Shown here one piece after another: positions 50,962 through 60,764 of a stretch of 64,000 bases of DNA. Location: assembly GCF_037975245.1 (NCBI RefSeq), contig NC_092578.1, positions 15,110,321-15,174,320 of the forward strand, read 5' to 3'. A program made the position numbers and the translations under genes. The first letter of the stretch is position 1. Every line of letters starts with the position of its first letter. The notes beneath the pieces are model-generated. The model was not told where the DNA came from. It ran no database searches and saw only the letters and a program-made list of their open reading frames with translations. Origin of the DNA: Apostichopus japonicus (lineage: Eukaryota; Echinodermata; Holothuroidea; Aspidochirotida; Stichopodidae).

Positions 50962-51240
50962 CAGGCACGTAGCCAAGGGGGGGGGGGGGGCGAAGGGGGC
51001 GACCGCACCCCCTGAGCATATTTTTTTTGTATGTTTTTATGATATCGCTAGTAATGTAAGGGTAGATGCAACTTACAAGGCCATTTCCAACGATCTGGGA
51101 GGCATTTTCAGCCAAAATATTATTGTACGCGTAGCGCCGTGGCGCTACGCTTAGATAGTTTTCAATGCAGAATCTACGGCTCTGATAGTTTGCCTGCAGG
51201 TTTCCCCCCTACCCTTGGTAAATTCCTGGCTACCCGCCTG
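50962..51240. mobile_element. hAT-like MITE (279 bp) with perfect 8-bp target duplication
   Basis: Flanked by identical TGAATATG at 50954-50961 and 51241-51248. Ends are CAGGCACGTAGCCAAGG and, reversed, CAGGCGGGTAGCCAGGAA, an imperfect inverted repeat. A run of G follows the left end. Inside is a perfect 10-bp-arm palindrome (GCGTAGCGCC GT GGCGCTACGC) at about 51129-51150. No coding sequence. Confidence 0.85.
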
Positions 51241-51248
51241 TGAATATG

Positions 51249-52032
51249 ACAGGTTACCAGTATGACCAGGTTAATTGCTGTGTGAGCCATATGAGAAGAC
51301 CTAGGGTCTTGATAGAAGACCTTTCAACTGTTTTACCTTTTGACTTACAAGTGTATGTGTGTACAGGGGTAAAACGTTTTCTTATGAATTTTTTTAGAGA
51401 ACAAAATGGAACTCATCAAGCTCAAGGTTATATAGCAGTCAACCACTGGATCCTGAGTGGAAAGTCATTGCACAGAAACAACTGAAGGGTGCAGATCCAG
51501 AAGAAAAGCTTACATGGCACACACCAGAGGTACAATCTATGGAGAGTTAGATAACCAGCTAAGAGAGAAAAAAAAACAAGCTTCATTAAATATATAATCT
51601 TCCACATTTAATTTGCCTAGTTGCTTATCTTTGTTCTGATTTTTTTCGTGTCACACGTAAACGAGATGCAAGCAAGCATGCAGACTCATACTGTACTGGC
51701 TTCAATGTACAATGTGTACATATAGGAAAATAGCTGAGAGAATTTCTGCTCATAAAGGCTTTGGTTCTATCGGTGAATGATCATTTAACTAGCCACCTCA
51801 TATCATTTTGGATATTATTTAAAGGTCTGCTGTATAGAACCCAACTTTAGCGCACTATCATGGAAAAAATTCATGAGATCACGCAATTGACCTGCCTTGG
51901 TTGTATAATGACCTCTTTTTACCAATTAGTCTGCAACGCCTGCTACATATTTTTTCTTGTATGAGGGACTTTGTGTGAACACTGTATGATTAACTACACT
52001 GTAGACATGAACATATTTCCACACAGTGTTTA
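51249..52032. other. spacer without recognised gene
   Basis: No exon, tRNA or repeat recognised. It ends where the third copy of the coiled-coil upstream region begins. Confidence 0.45.
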
Positions 52033-53045
52033 CATAATCGCTTTGAATGCTCCGAAAGTAAAAGTATAGCAAGTACGCAAACTTTAAGAATCGATGTGTT
52101 GACATCTAATGTGTGATAACGGTAACTAGGAACCACAGCATATTTCCCTCATTAGGAAACTTACAGTGACGTAACAGTGACGCATTTAACCTCACGCAGA
52201 AACTGGCGTATTAACTGATGTAATGCGTGATATGATAAATGCAACGAAACCTTTGACGAACACATACCATTAGCATTGGTATATGGAATACGGTATGGCC
52301 AAAGGGATTGCGCGAAGGCGCTATCTATATGATCTCTGGACGTAGCTTATAATTGCGCATATAATGCAATGACATGTGAACGCCACATGTCAAAGAAAAC
52401 GCGCATAACGACAGACTTTTAAGTGCGCGCATCTGCGTCACACACGAACACACACGGCTGTAAACGGCAGATTTAGGGATCTGACGTCACGAATTAATAG
52501 ATTAAGATGAGATGGCGCAAATAGCTAACTGACTGTTGGTAGAGGGAGGGGGTTGGATACCATCTTATTCTTCATCCTGGCTACGAATACAGGTCCATAT
52601 GACGTCATCAAACCGTTTGCTTCGCACTTAACTGTACATTTTCGGTGATAACACATGTAAAACAAACGGTTTTACAGTAAACGGTGTATGTAGACCTGGT
52701 AATAAAATAAAACTCTAAATTCATACTTGCTGTACAGAGAACCCCTCCCCTCCCCCACACAGGGTGCGCTATAAAACATGACGAAAGTTGTCACCTTAAT
52801 GATATTGAATGTCATCTTTACGTATATGATGGTGTCATAAGAATGGGTTTTATGATGGCAGATTATTCTTAAAATATGTAAAACGTATAAGCCTAACATT
52901 TATGAAAAGAAATATGCCCACATGATAAATAAGTTCAATAAAAGCAAAGTAGCATATTTGTAAGAGCCAACGAGGCGAGGATATAACTCATGCAGGAATG
53001 TAATTGTCGGATGGCTTCCGACCTCCATTTAGTAACCCCCCCTTG
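52033..53045 (-). pseudogene. orphan third copy (C) of the coiled-coil gene upstream region
   Basis: Aligns closely to 20779-21780 in the same orientation. Similarity begins at the complement of the start codon (ACATAATCGCTTTGAATGCT) and includes the CRE at 52482-52489, and ends at the array. No coding exon of the gene follows on its downstream side. A one-base deletion near 52060 (CCGAAAGT for CCGAAAAGT) breaks the open upstream frame seen in A and B. Confidence 0.8.
52482..52489. promoter_or_regulatory. palindromic CRE (TGACGTCA), copy C
   Basis: Third copy of the conserved site, in the context ATCTGACGTCACGAATTA as in promoter A. Confidence 0.5.
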
Positions 53046-54356
53046 ACATCACGTCTGTCTGATCCCTGAGATACCATCACGTCTGTCTGATCCCTTAGAT
53101 ACCCTCACGTCTGTGTCATCCCTAAGATATCTTCACGTCTGTCTGATCCCTTAGATACCCTCACGTTTGTCTCATCCCTTAGATACCCTCACGTCTGTCT
53201 GATCCCTTAGATACCGTCACGTCTGTCTGATCCCTTAGATACCCTCACGTCTGTGTCATCCCTTAGATACTCTCACGTCTGTCTCATCCCTTAGATACCG
53301 TCACGTCTGTCTGATCCCTTAGATACCCTCACGTCTGTCTCATCCCTTAGATACCCTCACGTCTATCTGATCCCTTAGATACCCTCACGTCTGGCTGATC
53401 CCTTAGATACCCTCACGTCTGTCTGATCCCTTAGATACCCTCACGTCTGTTTCATCGCTCACATACCATCACGTCTGTCTCATCCCTTAGATACCCTCAC
53501 GTCTATCTGATCCCTTTAGATACCCTCACGTCTGGCTGATCCCTTAGATACCGTCACGTCTGTCTCATCCCTTAGATACCCTCACGTCTGTCTGATCCCT
53601 TAGATACCGTCACGTCTGTCTGATCCCTTAGATACCCTCACGTCTGTCTGATCCCTTAGATACCCTCACGTCTGTCTTATCCCCTAGATACCGTCACGTC
53701 TGTTTCATCGCTCACATACCATCACGTCTGTCTCATCCCTTAGATACCCTCACGTCTGTCTGATCCCTTAGATACCGTCACGTCTGTCTGATCCCTTAGA
53801 TACCCTCACGTCTGTCTGATCCCTTAGATACCCTCACGTCTGTCTGATCCCTTAGATACCGTCACGTCTGTTTCATCGCTCACATACCATCACGTCTGTC
53901 TCATCGATTAGATACCCTCACGTCTGTCTGATCCCTTAGATACCTTCACGTCTGCCTCATCCCTTAGATACCATCACGTCTGTCTCATCACTTAGATACC
54001 CTCACGTCTGGCTGATCCCTTAGATACCCTCACGTCTGGCTGATCCCTTAGATACCCTCACGTCTGTGTTATCCCTTAGATAGCATCACGCCTGTGTTAT
54101 CCCTTAGATACTGTCACGTTTGTTTCATCGTTCACATACCATCATGGCTGTCTCATCAATTAGATACCCTGCACGTATGTGTCATGCCTTAGATACTCTC
54201 ACGTCTGTCTGATCCCTTAAATATCCTCACGTCTGTGTCGTTCCTTAGATACTTTTACGTTTGTATGATCCCTTAGATACCCTCACGTTTGTATCATCCC
54301 TTGAATACCATCACGTCTGTGTTATCCTTTACGTACCGTCACGTCTGTGTCATATT
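53046..54356. repeat. second 28-bp minisatellite array (about 1.3 kb, about 47 copies)
   Basis: Same 28-bp family and orientation as the large array, but the common unit here has TCTGATCCCTTAG with ATACCCTCACG, and a local variant GTTTCATCGCTCACATACC recurs several times. It lies 1 kb upstream of the orphan promoter copy, the same distance as the large array from gene A's start codon. The right edge decays over the last units. Confidence 0.97.
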
Positions 54357-54645
54357 TAGTAAACGGGTTTTGTCCCCTGTTAAACAATGCAATGGCTTCC
54401 TGCATACAAGCACCTGTGGAAACAAATATTCGTTTTGTATCAAAACAAAATCACTTACAGATGAATTTAATTTACATATCAAGCCAACCAGGAAACATTT
54501 AGACGTTTGAACCCACACCGTGGCTTTCAGAGGAATAATATGTACATATTATCATCTTCCTCTCCCACAGAATTAAATAAAATTCGTTTTGGATTAATGA
54601 GCATTTCCATGTGCAGTAAACAGATGAACAATTGTTAGTAACATC

Positions 54646-54795
54646 ATATATGATTGGTTAGAATCAACTGTAAATGACTCATAAATGTACACAAAACTTT
54701 GAAAAACGAAACAAGTTACTTTCGTTTCTTGTTTCTTTAATTCCCCTATAAGATTCCTTTCAATAAATTGCCGACATTATTTACGAAACTACTGT
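54646..54795 (-). repeat. dispersed inverted repeat, right copy
   Basis: Reverse complement of the 14087-14236 block, with small indels. See the left copy for shared words. Confidence 0.7.
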
Positions 54796-54799
54796 AAAC

Positions 54800-55115
54800 A
54801 ATAGTTAGTCATTGTGACTAAAAAAATTAGTCAGAACGATGTCTCTATCGACCAGTTTCTTCTAGTCATTTGACAATATAACATTAGTTTTGTGACTAAT
54901 TAAATCGAGTTTTCTGACTAATTAAAATTAGTCCTACTACGATGCCTCTATCGACCAAAGCTTAGTCTAGTGACCAAAAATATTAGTTATTGCAACTCCG
55001 ACTACTTATTTAGGTCACAAGACTAGTTTAAGATCTCATTAAGAATTGCCCAGAAACAATATTGACTAAATTAATTCGGTCAAAATCCTACTACTTATTA
55101 GCCTCGAAATTCCAA
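54800..55115. repeat. cluster of TGACTAA / TTAGTCA motifs
   Basis: The heptamer TGACTAA, its complement or one-base variants occur repeatedly on both strands in about 300 bp, often as facing pairs (TGACTAAAAAAATTAGTCA). GATG(T/C)CTCTATCGACCA occurs twice (about 54838 and 54940), so part of the cluster is a diverged tandem duplication of about 100 bp. Confidence 0.55.
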
Positions 55116-56754
55116 GTACTAATTAGTTAAGAAATGAGATAGTGACACACATTGTAAGTTTCATGGTAATTTTTATTAACATTCAAAATGCAAAATGTGA
55201 CAAATAAGCATTCCACTTAAAAGACAGCTCATGAAGAACAGTAACAAACACTAAAGGTTTAAGAACATTAAAAACTAAATTATATATTTATGGGACAATT
55301 GGGAAAACTTATCTTTACAAAATTGACAAAATCTTTTCCGATAAGTAACAATGATCTAAAACATCTTGAGAATACTTGTGGGATTACTTTGAAATGCTCC
55401 TAAGCCATTAAGTTGGCAGTGTTCAACAGTTTTCAAACAATTAGATGCCCTGATGACCTTAAACTACAATTTCTTAAAGACCCTCATTGTCCACTGACTA
55501 AGCATCATTATGGGCTCCATCAGTTTCATCAAAATAGCAGCATATGGAAGAGATGTGGACAGACAGATAAAGGGAAAGTTTGCGATTACACAGCTCAAAT
55601 ATAAAAATAGAAGTTTAGCCAAATAAATTATCTTAATTAATATTTAAATATAATTTATACATCATTGAACAGAAAACATATCTCTATGTCTTACAACATC
55701 TGACAACTACATTTAAAACAAAAGAATAATAGAAGTCATTTTATGAACTTGGAAGTGATATTATTCTGAGTTTCTGACCATGAATGTGATGGTACAATGT
55801 TAATACAGAACATGTAAGTTGAATATGTTATTATCTTTGAAGCAACACTAGGGTGGAACAGAAAACAAAAGAGTTACAACATTTCTAGAAGTACTCTATC
55901 ACAAACCATAAGCTATGTCTTGAATGCTAGACAATTACCTTTTAGGTCAATTTTTTGGGGTACATTTTAAATGAGGTCCCCACATTCATTCACACTAACC
56001 TCATTTAATGATTGTAATTATTTCCAAGTACACTGAAGTCCATGTTAAAGATTTGCCCGATATATCGAACATCATTTGCTGATAATTTGAACTTTGCTTG
56101 ATCCCAAAGGTGTGCGCAAGTACACAAACAATGATCTTATACACTACACTTATGTGGGGCTTAGGCATGCACTGTAGCATACTACTAGTATGACCGGTGT
56201 GCATTATCGAATATAAGCAGTGTGCAGTATTATGTGTACGTACAGTGTATGGCTAGACAAGTCTCTACAACTACAATTTCTGCTGTGAAATTATTTGTCA
56301 TATGTTTGGTTTATGACTCACCACAGTTTTTCTATAAGTCAATGATGAATACTCAAGTGAACTATCTCTTTGCATTACACAAATAAATATCCTTTCTTTT
56401 TCACTTTTGACATACAGTTGTGGTTACAAGTTACAAAGGCCTAAAGACATTTGGTTAAGTATGTAACATTTGTGCTAGCCACACTCTGTAAATGCAATTT
56501 AAATTAGCCAGTTATATTGCACCATTGGCACAGTATTTACGGAACACTATCTATGGTCCTTGGTAACACATATCAGACATTATGCTCACTATGGTGAGCT
56601 ACATCTACATGTTCCCCAGGGAACATCTCATAACATTGCAGCCATAAAGCGGTGCAAATGCTTTAATTTTTAATTACCTTGCAGGGTACCCTATACACCT
56701 GAGTATAGACAGGCAATTGAGATTAAATGTCTTCATTAAAGATACATACGTATC

Positions 56755-56825
56755 GACCAGGTTGGTACATGAACCCACGATCATGTCATGTGTTCAGTGC
56801 CTAAACCATTCCGCCATAACTTCTG
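56755..56825 (-). pseudogene. decayed tRNA-like sequence
   Basis: The minus strand has an A-box-like TGGCGGAATGGTTTAGGC and a B-box-like GGGTTCATGTACC at tRNA spacing, but stems do not close well. Probably an old SINE head. Confidence 0.35.
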
Positions 56826-57133
56826 TATGTCTTTACGTACTGTGGTTATTTCACTGATTGCATAATGGGCACTGTATATCACAGATTGTTCCTTATATTG
56901 AATGTACGATTATACTATCATAACTACTACAAGAACAAGACACAGCATTTCTGTACATGCACACATCTTTAGGGTCAAAGTTCAAGCTACCAACATATGA
57001 TATTTACATATTCATATTTATTTTTTCTACAACTCTCATAACTGACTTGTCAACTGGGAGTCCATCCTGGATGTTTAAAATCATCCTCTGGTAGAAGTTT
57101 AGGGTTTTCTTCAGAGCTGTTGGTTAAACCAAG

Positions 57134-57289
57134 TTATATAAATATATAAAATGTAGCCAAGTAGATAGCAAAAGCTGACATGAAATTGGATGATTCTGTG
57201 ACTTTGAAGCCATCAACTTTAACTGTGTAGCTGCTGACTTCTTCTTCACCTTCAAACATTTCCATGATCATTGCAAGTTCAACTTCATG
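57134..57289 (-). CDS. unrecognised gene, exon e (C-terminus)
   Basis: After TTCGCAG encodes HEVELAMIMEMFEGEEEVSS, then YTVKVDGFKVTESSNF and MSAFAIYLATFYIFI, with stop TAA at 57136-57134. The hydrophobic end may be a buried helix or a tail anchor. Confidence 0.65.
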   Translation of the reverse strand, partial: HEVELAMIMEMFEGEEEVSSYTVKVDGFKVTESSNFMSAFAIYLATFYIFI

Positions 57290-57595
57290 CTGCGAACAAA
57301 GAAAATGAAATAAATAAGTAACCAATTAATTTAGGAAGCACAATGGCAGATCCAGGATGGGATTTAAACCCATGTAGTCAAAGCAAACGCCGTGTTTTTT
57401 AGAATGATTGTGCAAGTCACCATATTATATATGTTATGATTTAATAAATAATATGTTTAACCATATACATTTCAATGGTATCACAGTACAAACGTTAAAA
57501 TGTCATTTATATGCAGTGTTGTAGTTGAGGCTACAGCCTCCGAGGCAGAGTCCACAGCCTTCAAGGTAAAAATTTAACGAATTTATTTGCCTAAA

Positions 57596-58380
57596 GGAAG
57601 CTGGTCACTTCGCCCAACAACCATTTCGCCCAACTGCCATTTCGCCCAACCTTACCATTTCGCCCAACCTTAATTGATTAAATATTATACTTCAAAATGA
57701 AACGTTCGGGAATTGTTAACGTTACGGGATACGAACCGAATATTAAGGAAACTTGAGGATGGATCAGTGTTTTAGGGGTTAGGTTTGATAGTAAACGTTC
57801 GGGAATTGTTAACGTTAAGGGATACGAACTGAATATTAAAGAAACTTGAAGTCCTTTAGTTTGTATAACTTTAGTAAGGAAACGTTCGGGAATTGTTAAC
57901 GTTACGCCACTCAATTCTCCAGAAAAAGACAACTATACAGTTCCTCAAACATCCAAACAGCTCATTGCCTAACTTTTGTCAGACTCCGATCAATATCGAA
58001 CGGACATCACTTTATTTACCTACCAATAACATAACCCAAAATAAATCAAATTGAACTAGTGAAATAGAAACAGTGATATTATTCCACACTGATTCCCATT
58101 TGTTTGTATAAAATAATATACCTTCCATTGTATGGGTAACCGCCTAAAGTAGTGTAATCCTCCCAGTAGTGTAATCAAATTGAACTAGTGAAATAGAAAA
58201 AGTAATATTATTCTGACTGAGTATTAGTAAAAAAAAAGTTGGGCGAAATGACCAACAATGTTGTGCGAAATGACCATGCTGGTTGGGCAAAATGACCAGG
58301 CTGGTTGGGCGAAATGACCAGGCTGGTTTGGCGAAATGGCAGTTGGGCGAAATGGTTGTTGGGCGAAGTGACCAGAAAGC
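57596..58380. mobile_element. long-inverted-repeat DNA element (785 bp), 8-bp target duplication
   Basis: Flanked by TGCCTAAA at 57588-57595 and 58381-58388. The ends carry about 55-bp inverted repeats made of short units around TTTCGCCCAAC (left GGAAGCTGGTCACTTCGCCC; right complement GCTTTCTGGTCACTTCGCCC). Inside, a segment with AACGTTCGGGAATTGTTAAC is present three times (about 57699, 57792, 57878). No transposase. It sits in the intron between exons d and e of the gene above. The superfamily is uncertain. Confidence 0.8.
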
Positions 58381-58654
58381 TGCCTAAATATATTATTGAA
58401 ATTTCCTTGCTTTTCTTCAGATACTTTATTCAACTCAGACAGAACTAGTTGTTGATGCTAAAAGGTCCTTTACAAGGGAAAAAAAAATTAAGCAAAGAAT
58501 GTTTCCATTTATTGTTTAATGAAACTCATACAAATATCAGTTTGTTTTTTGTTTTCCTTCAATTTAATTATTAAGGGGGAAATAAATGACAACCCTTAGG
58601 AAAAATATGAGAGAAATTAAGGGTAATTATCCATCATATATATAAGTTACTTAC

Positions 58655-58740
58655 ATTTTCATCAACCACCGAAAGCATATTTCCATCTTCTCGTTAACAA
58701 GGGTTTGGTAATGCAATCACTGCAGCATATCTAGTGGCCT
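58655..58740 (-). pseudogene. unrecognised gene, exon d with in-frame TAA
   Basis: 86 nt between TTATAG and GTAAGT, phase 2 to 0. Reads EATRYAAVIALPNPC, TAA (58696-58694), REDGNMLSVVDEN. Splice sites and phase on both sides are intact; only the stop breaks it. Confidence 0.6.
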
Positions 58741-59040
58741 CTATAAAAAAAACATAGGTGAAACTGTTTTGTAATTCCCTGTAATATTAAATATCATGAT
58801 ATCCTCAGAGGTGTTTTTTTACAATATATTTGAAATACAGATGAAGACAAGATCAGATAGGCCTAGCTTTTAAATTTGAAGTTTGAACATGATCAAAGGT
58901 TATCTCGCACTATTGAGTCAATTTAAAGCAATTGTCTACCATCAGTGCTATGTTAGTGGTGTGGCAATGGACACACTTGACTCTCACAGTTAATACAAAC
59001 CTTAAATTTGACCTGACTGAAGTGTTACAGAGCTCTCTAG

Positions 59041-59258
59041 CATTGGCTACCTAGAATATTTGGCACCCGGGGTGGGTCCTTCCTTAGTCCCCCATGCAGG
59101 GATGCCACCCTGGGGAGGGTCTAAGGGGAGGGGTATCCCCTTTGAGAATATATCTTACTATAATATAATTTTATTATTATTTGGGGGCTGTGCGCGGTTT
59201 GGCACTCCCCTGACTGGTACCCGGCAGGGCGGACTGCCTCCCACTTAGTACGCCACTG
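59041..59258. mobile_element. hAT-like MITE 1 of a three-element stack (218 bp)
   Basis: Flanked by CTCTCTAG at 59033-59040 and 59259-59266. The right end read inward is CAGTGGCGTACTAAGTGGG; the left is the weaker CATTGGCTACCTAGAAT. G/C-rich interior. It abuts the next element through the shared target sequence. Confidence 0.75.
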
Positions 59259-59268
59259 CTCTCTAGAC

Positions 59269-59623
59269 CAGCGGTCGGCAACTTTTTACCCATGACCTAA
59301 TGAAGATCCCAGGCACCCAGCCACGACCCAAGAGGTCCTACCGCCTCAAAATATTATCGCTTGAAAATGTCATGTTCTATTGATGTTAAAGTACACTAAC
59401 GACTCACACGCTGTTGTCTATAAACACTTATCATACTAAGGAAGTGCTGTTGTTTATGAACATATTTCCTGTCGGTGTTCGCTTGATTATTGTTCTGTCT
59501 AGTTGAAAGCAGAAAATAACTGATATTTTGTTTTTTGTGGGATTTCTGAAATGATTTTGTGACCCACTGAAAATCCTTCACGACCAAAACTTTGGGTCTT
59601 GACCCATAGGTTGGCAAACGTCA
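59269..59623. mobile_element. hAT-like MITE 2 of the stack (355 bp)
   Basis: Flanked by CTCTAGAC at 59261-59268 and 59624-59631. Left end CAGCGGTCGGCAACTTTTT is of the kind seen in Charlie/hAT elements; the right end complement TGACGTTTGCCAACCTATGG matches it partially. Confidence 0.75.
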
Positions 59624-59631
59624 CTCTAGAC

Positions 59632-59765
59632 CACTAGTTCTCAAACTTTTTTGGACTACCGCCCCCTTCTACCCTCTTGGACTGGCCCAACACCCCCTTG
59701 TCCTATCGTCAAGAAACCAATTTGATTGGGGGGATTGGGGTAAGGGATCACTTTGAGAACCACTG
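59632..59765. mobile_element. hAT-like MITE 3 of the stack (134 bp)
   Basis: Flanked by CTCTAGAC at 59624-59631 and 59766-59773. Ends CACTAGTTCTCAAACTTTT and complement CAGTGGTTCTCAAAGTGAT match over 14 bases with two differences. The motif CAGTGGTTCTCAA is the classic Charlie-type hAT end. Confidence 0.8.
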
Positions 59766-59800
59766 CTCTAGACCATACCTTCATGCAATAAAATACTAAC

Positions 59801-59975
59801 CATTCCTTGTGCTCTCTTCCTTATGTTTCCATATGTGCCCAATAGCTTTGTCTACAAGGTTTGGTCGGCTTTTCTTGTTCTTCACCATTGTTACGATAGC
59901 ATCAGCATATTTGGTGAAGCCATCATGAATCAGGTCCCTAATTGAGGATCCAAGTCTCTGGAATTCCCAAATTAT
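59801..59975 (-). CDS. unrecognised gene, exon c
   Basis: After TTTCAG encodes IIWEFQRLGSSIRDLIHDGF, then TKYADAIVTMVKNKKSRPN and LVDKAIGHIWKHKEESTRN. Donor GTTAGT. It lies 28 bp from the right copy of the stacked MITE target site. Confidence 0.7.
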
Positions 59976-60426
59976 CTGAAACTTGAACAAGAAATTCAAA
60001 AAGTTTGGTGATTACATTCTATGTTAAGAAAAGAAGAAAAGAGTTCTACATTACAACAAAAAGACATTAATTGTAATGACCGTATTCAGTGTCAACATTA
60101 CTATGAGGTTAGTGATTGCAGTTCCTGTTAAAATAACCAGAGGAGTTTCCAGTTTTTTAGTGTTTGACCTCCATTGACCTCAGATGGCACACATTTGCTG
60201 TCATCTCCAGTCATTTGATTATGGAGTACTGCAGACGAAGGTCAACATGTTTGTTTTTCACATTTTTGGACAATCACAAATCTTATCCTGGGGCACAGTA
60301 CGTAACATTTTAAGGTGTGTGTGCCCCCAGCCCAGGTATAAGGTTCCTCTATATATGCACTATGCTATCTTGAGATATTGTGTTTACAAGCAAGTCATCT
60401 CAGACACATATACATATGTCATCATG

Positions 60427-60759
60427 CAGTGTTCTCCACAGGGGTTTTAGGGGGCGCCCCCTGAGTGTAAGTTGCCATCCCCGGGTGGATCTTGCCACCC
60501 CCCCAAGAAAAAAATAGTGGCCGTCCCCCTAATTTTTTTTTTTTTGACAACAAATACAACAGAAAAAAAACTACACTGGTTGGTCAGTGAAATATTCATG
60601 GCTGCACTATGTGGAAAAAGAAGGTTTGTAATTTTTTTTAAGAAGATGCAACATATTAACCAAATTAATATTACAATAATTTTTTAGTTTTATTTTGGGG
60701 GGGATCGTGACGGCCAACGGTACCGCCCCCCCTAGTCCCCATGCACGTGGAGAACACTG
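60427..60759. mobile_element. inverted-repeat element (333 bp) with 5-bp target duplication
   Basis: Starts CAGTGTTCTCCACAGGGG and ends with the complement of CAGTGTTCTCCACGTGCATGG. TCATG flanks both sides (60422-60426 and 60760-60764). The outer 13 bp are perfect. A GC-rich interior with T and A runs. Possibly a hAT subgroup with short target duplications. Lies in the intron between exons b and c. Confidence 0.75.
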
Positions 60760-60764
60760 TCATG

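Larger units (their letters stand above)
54357..57133. other. spacer without recognised gene
   Basis: Includes the right copy of the dispersed repeat (54646-54795), a cluster of TTAGTCA/TGACTAA motifs (54800-55115), and a decayed tRNA-like stretch (56755-56825). No exon is supported. Confidence 0.45.

Noticed and set aside
57678-57932. 84-residue frame with repeated LTIPERFL
   Set aside because: It translates the three internal sub-repeats of the 785-bp inverted-repeat element.
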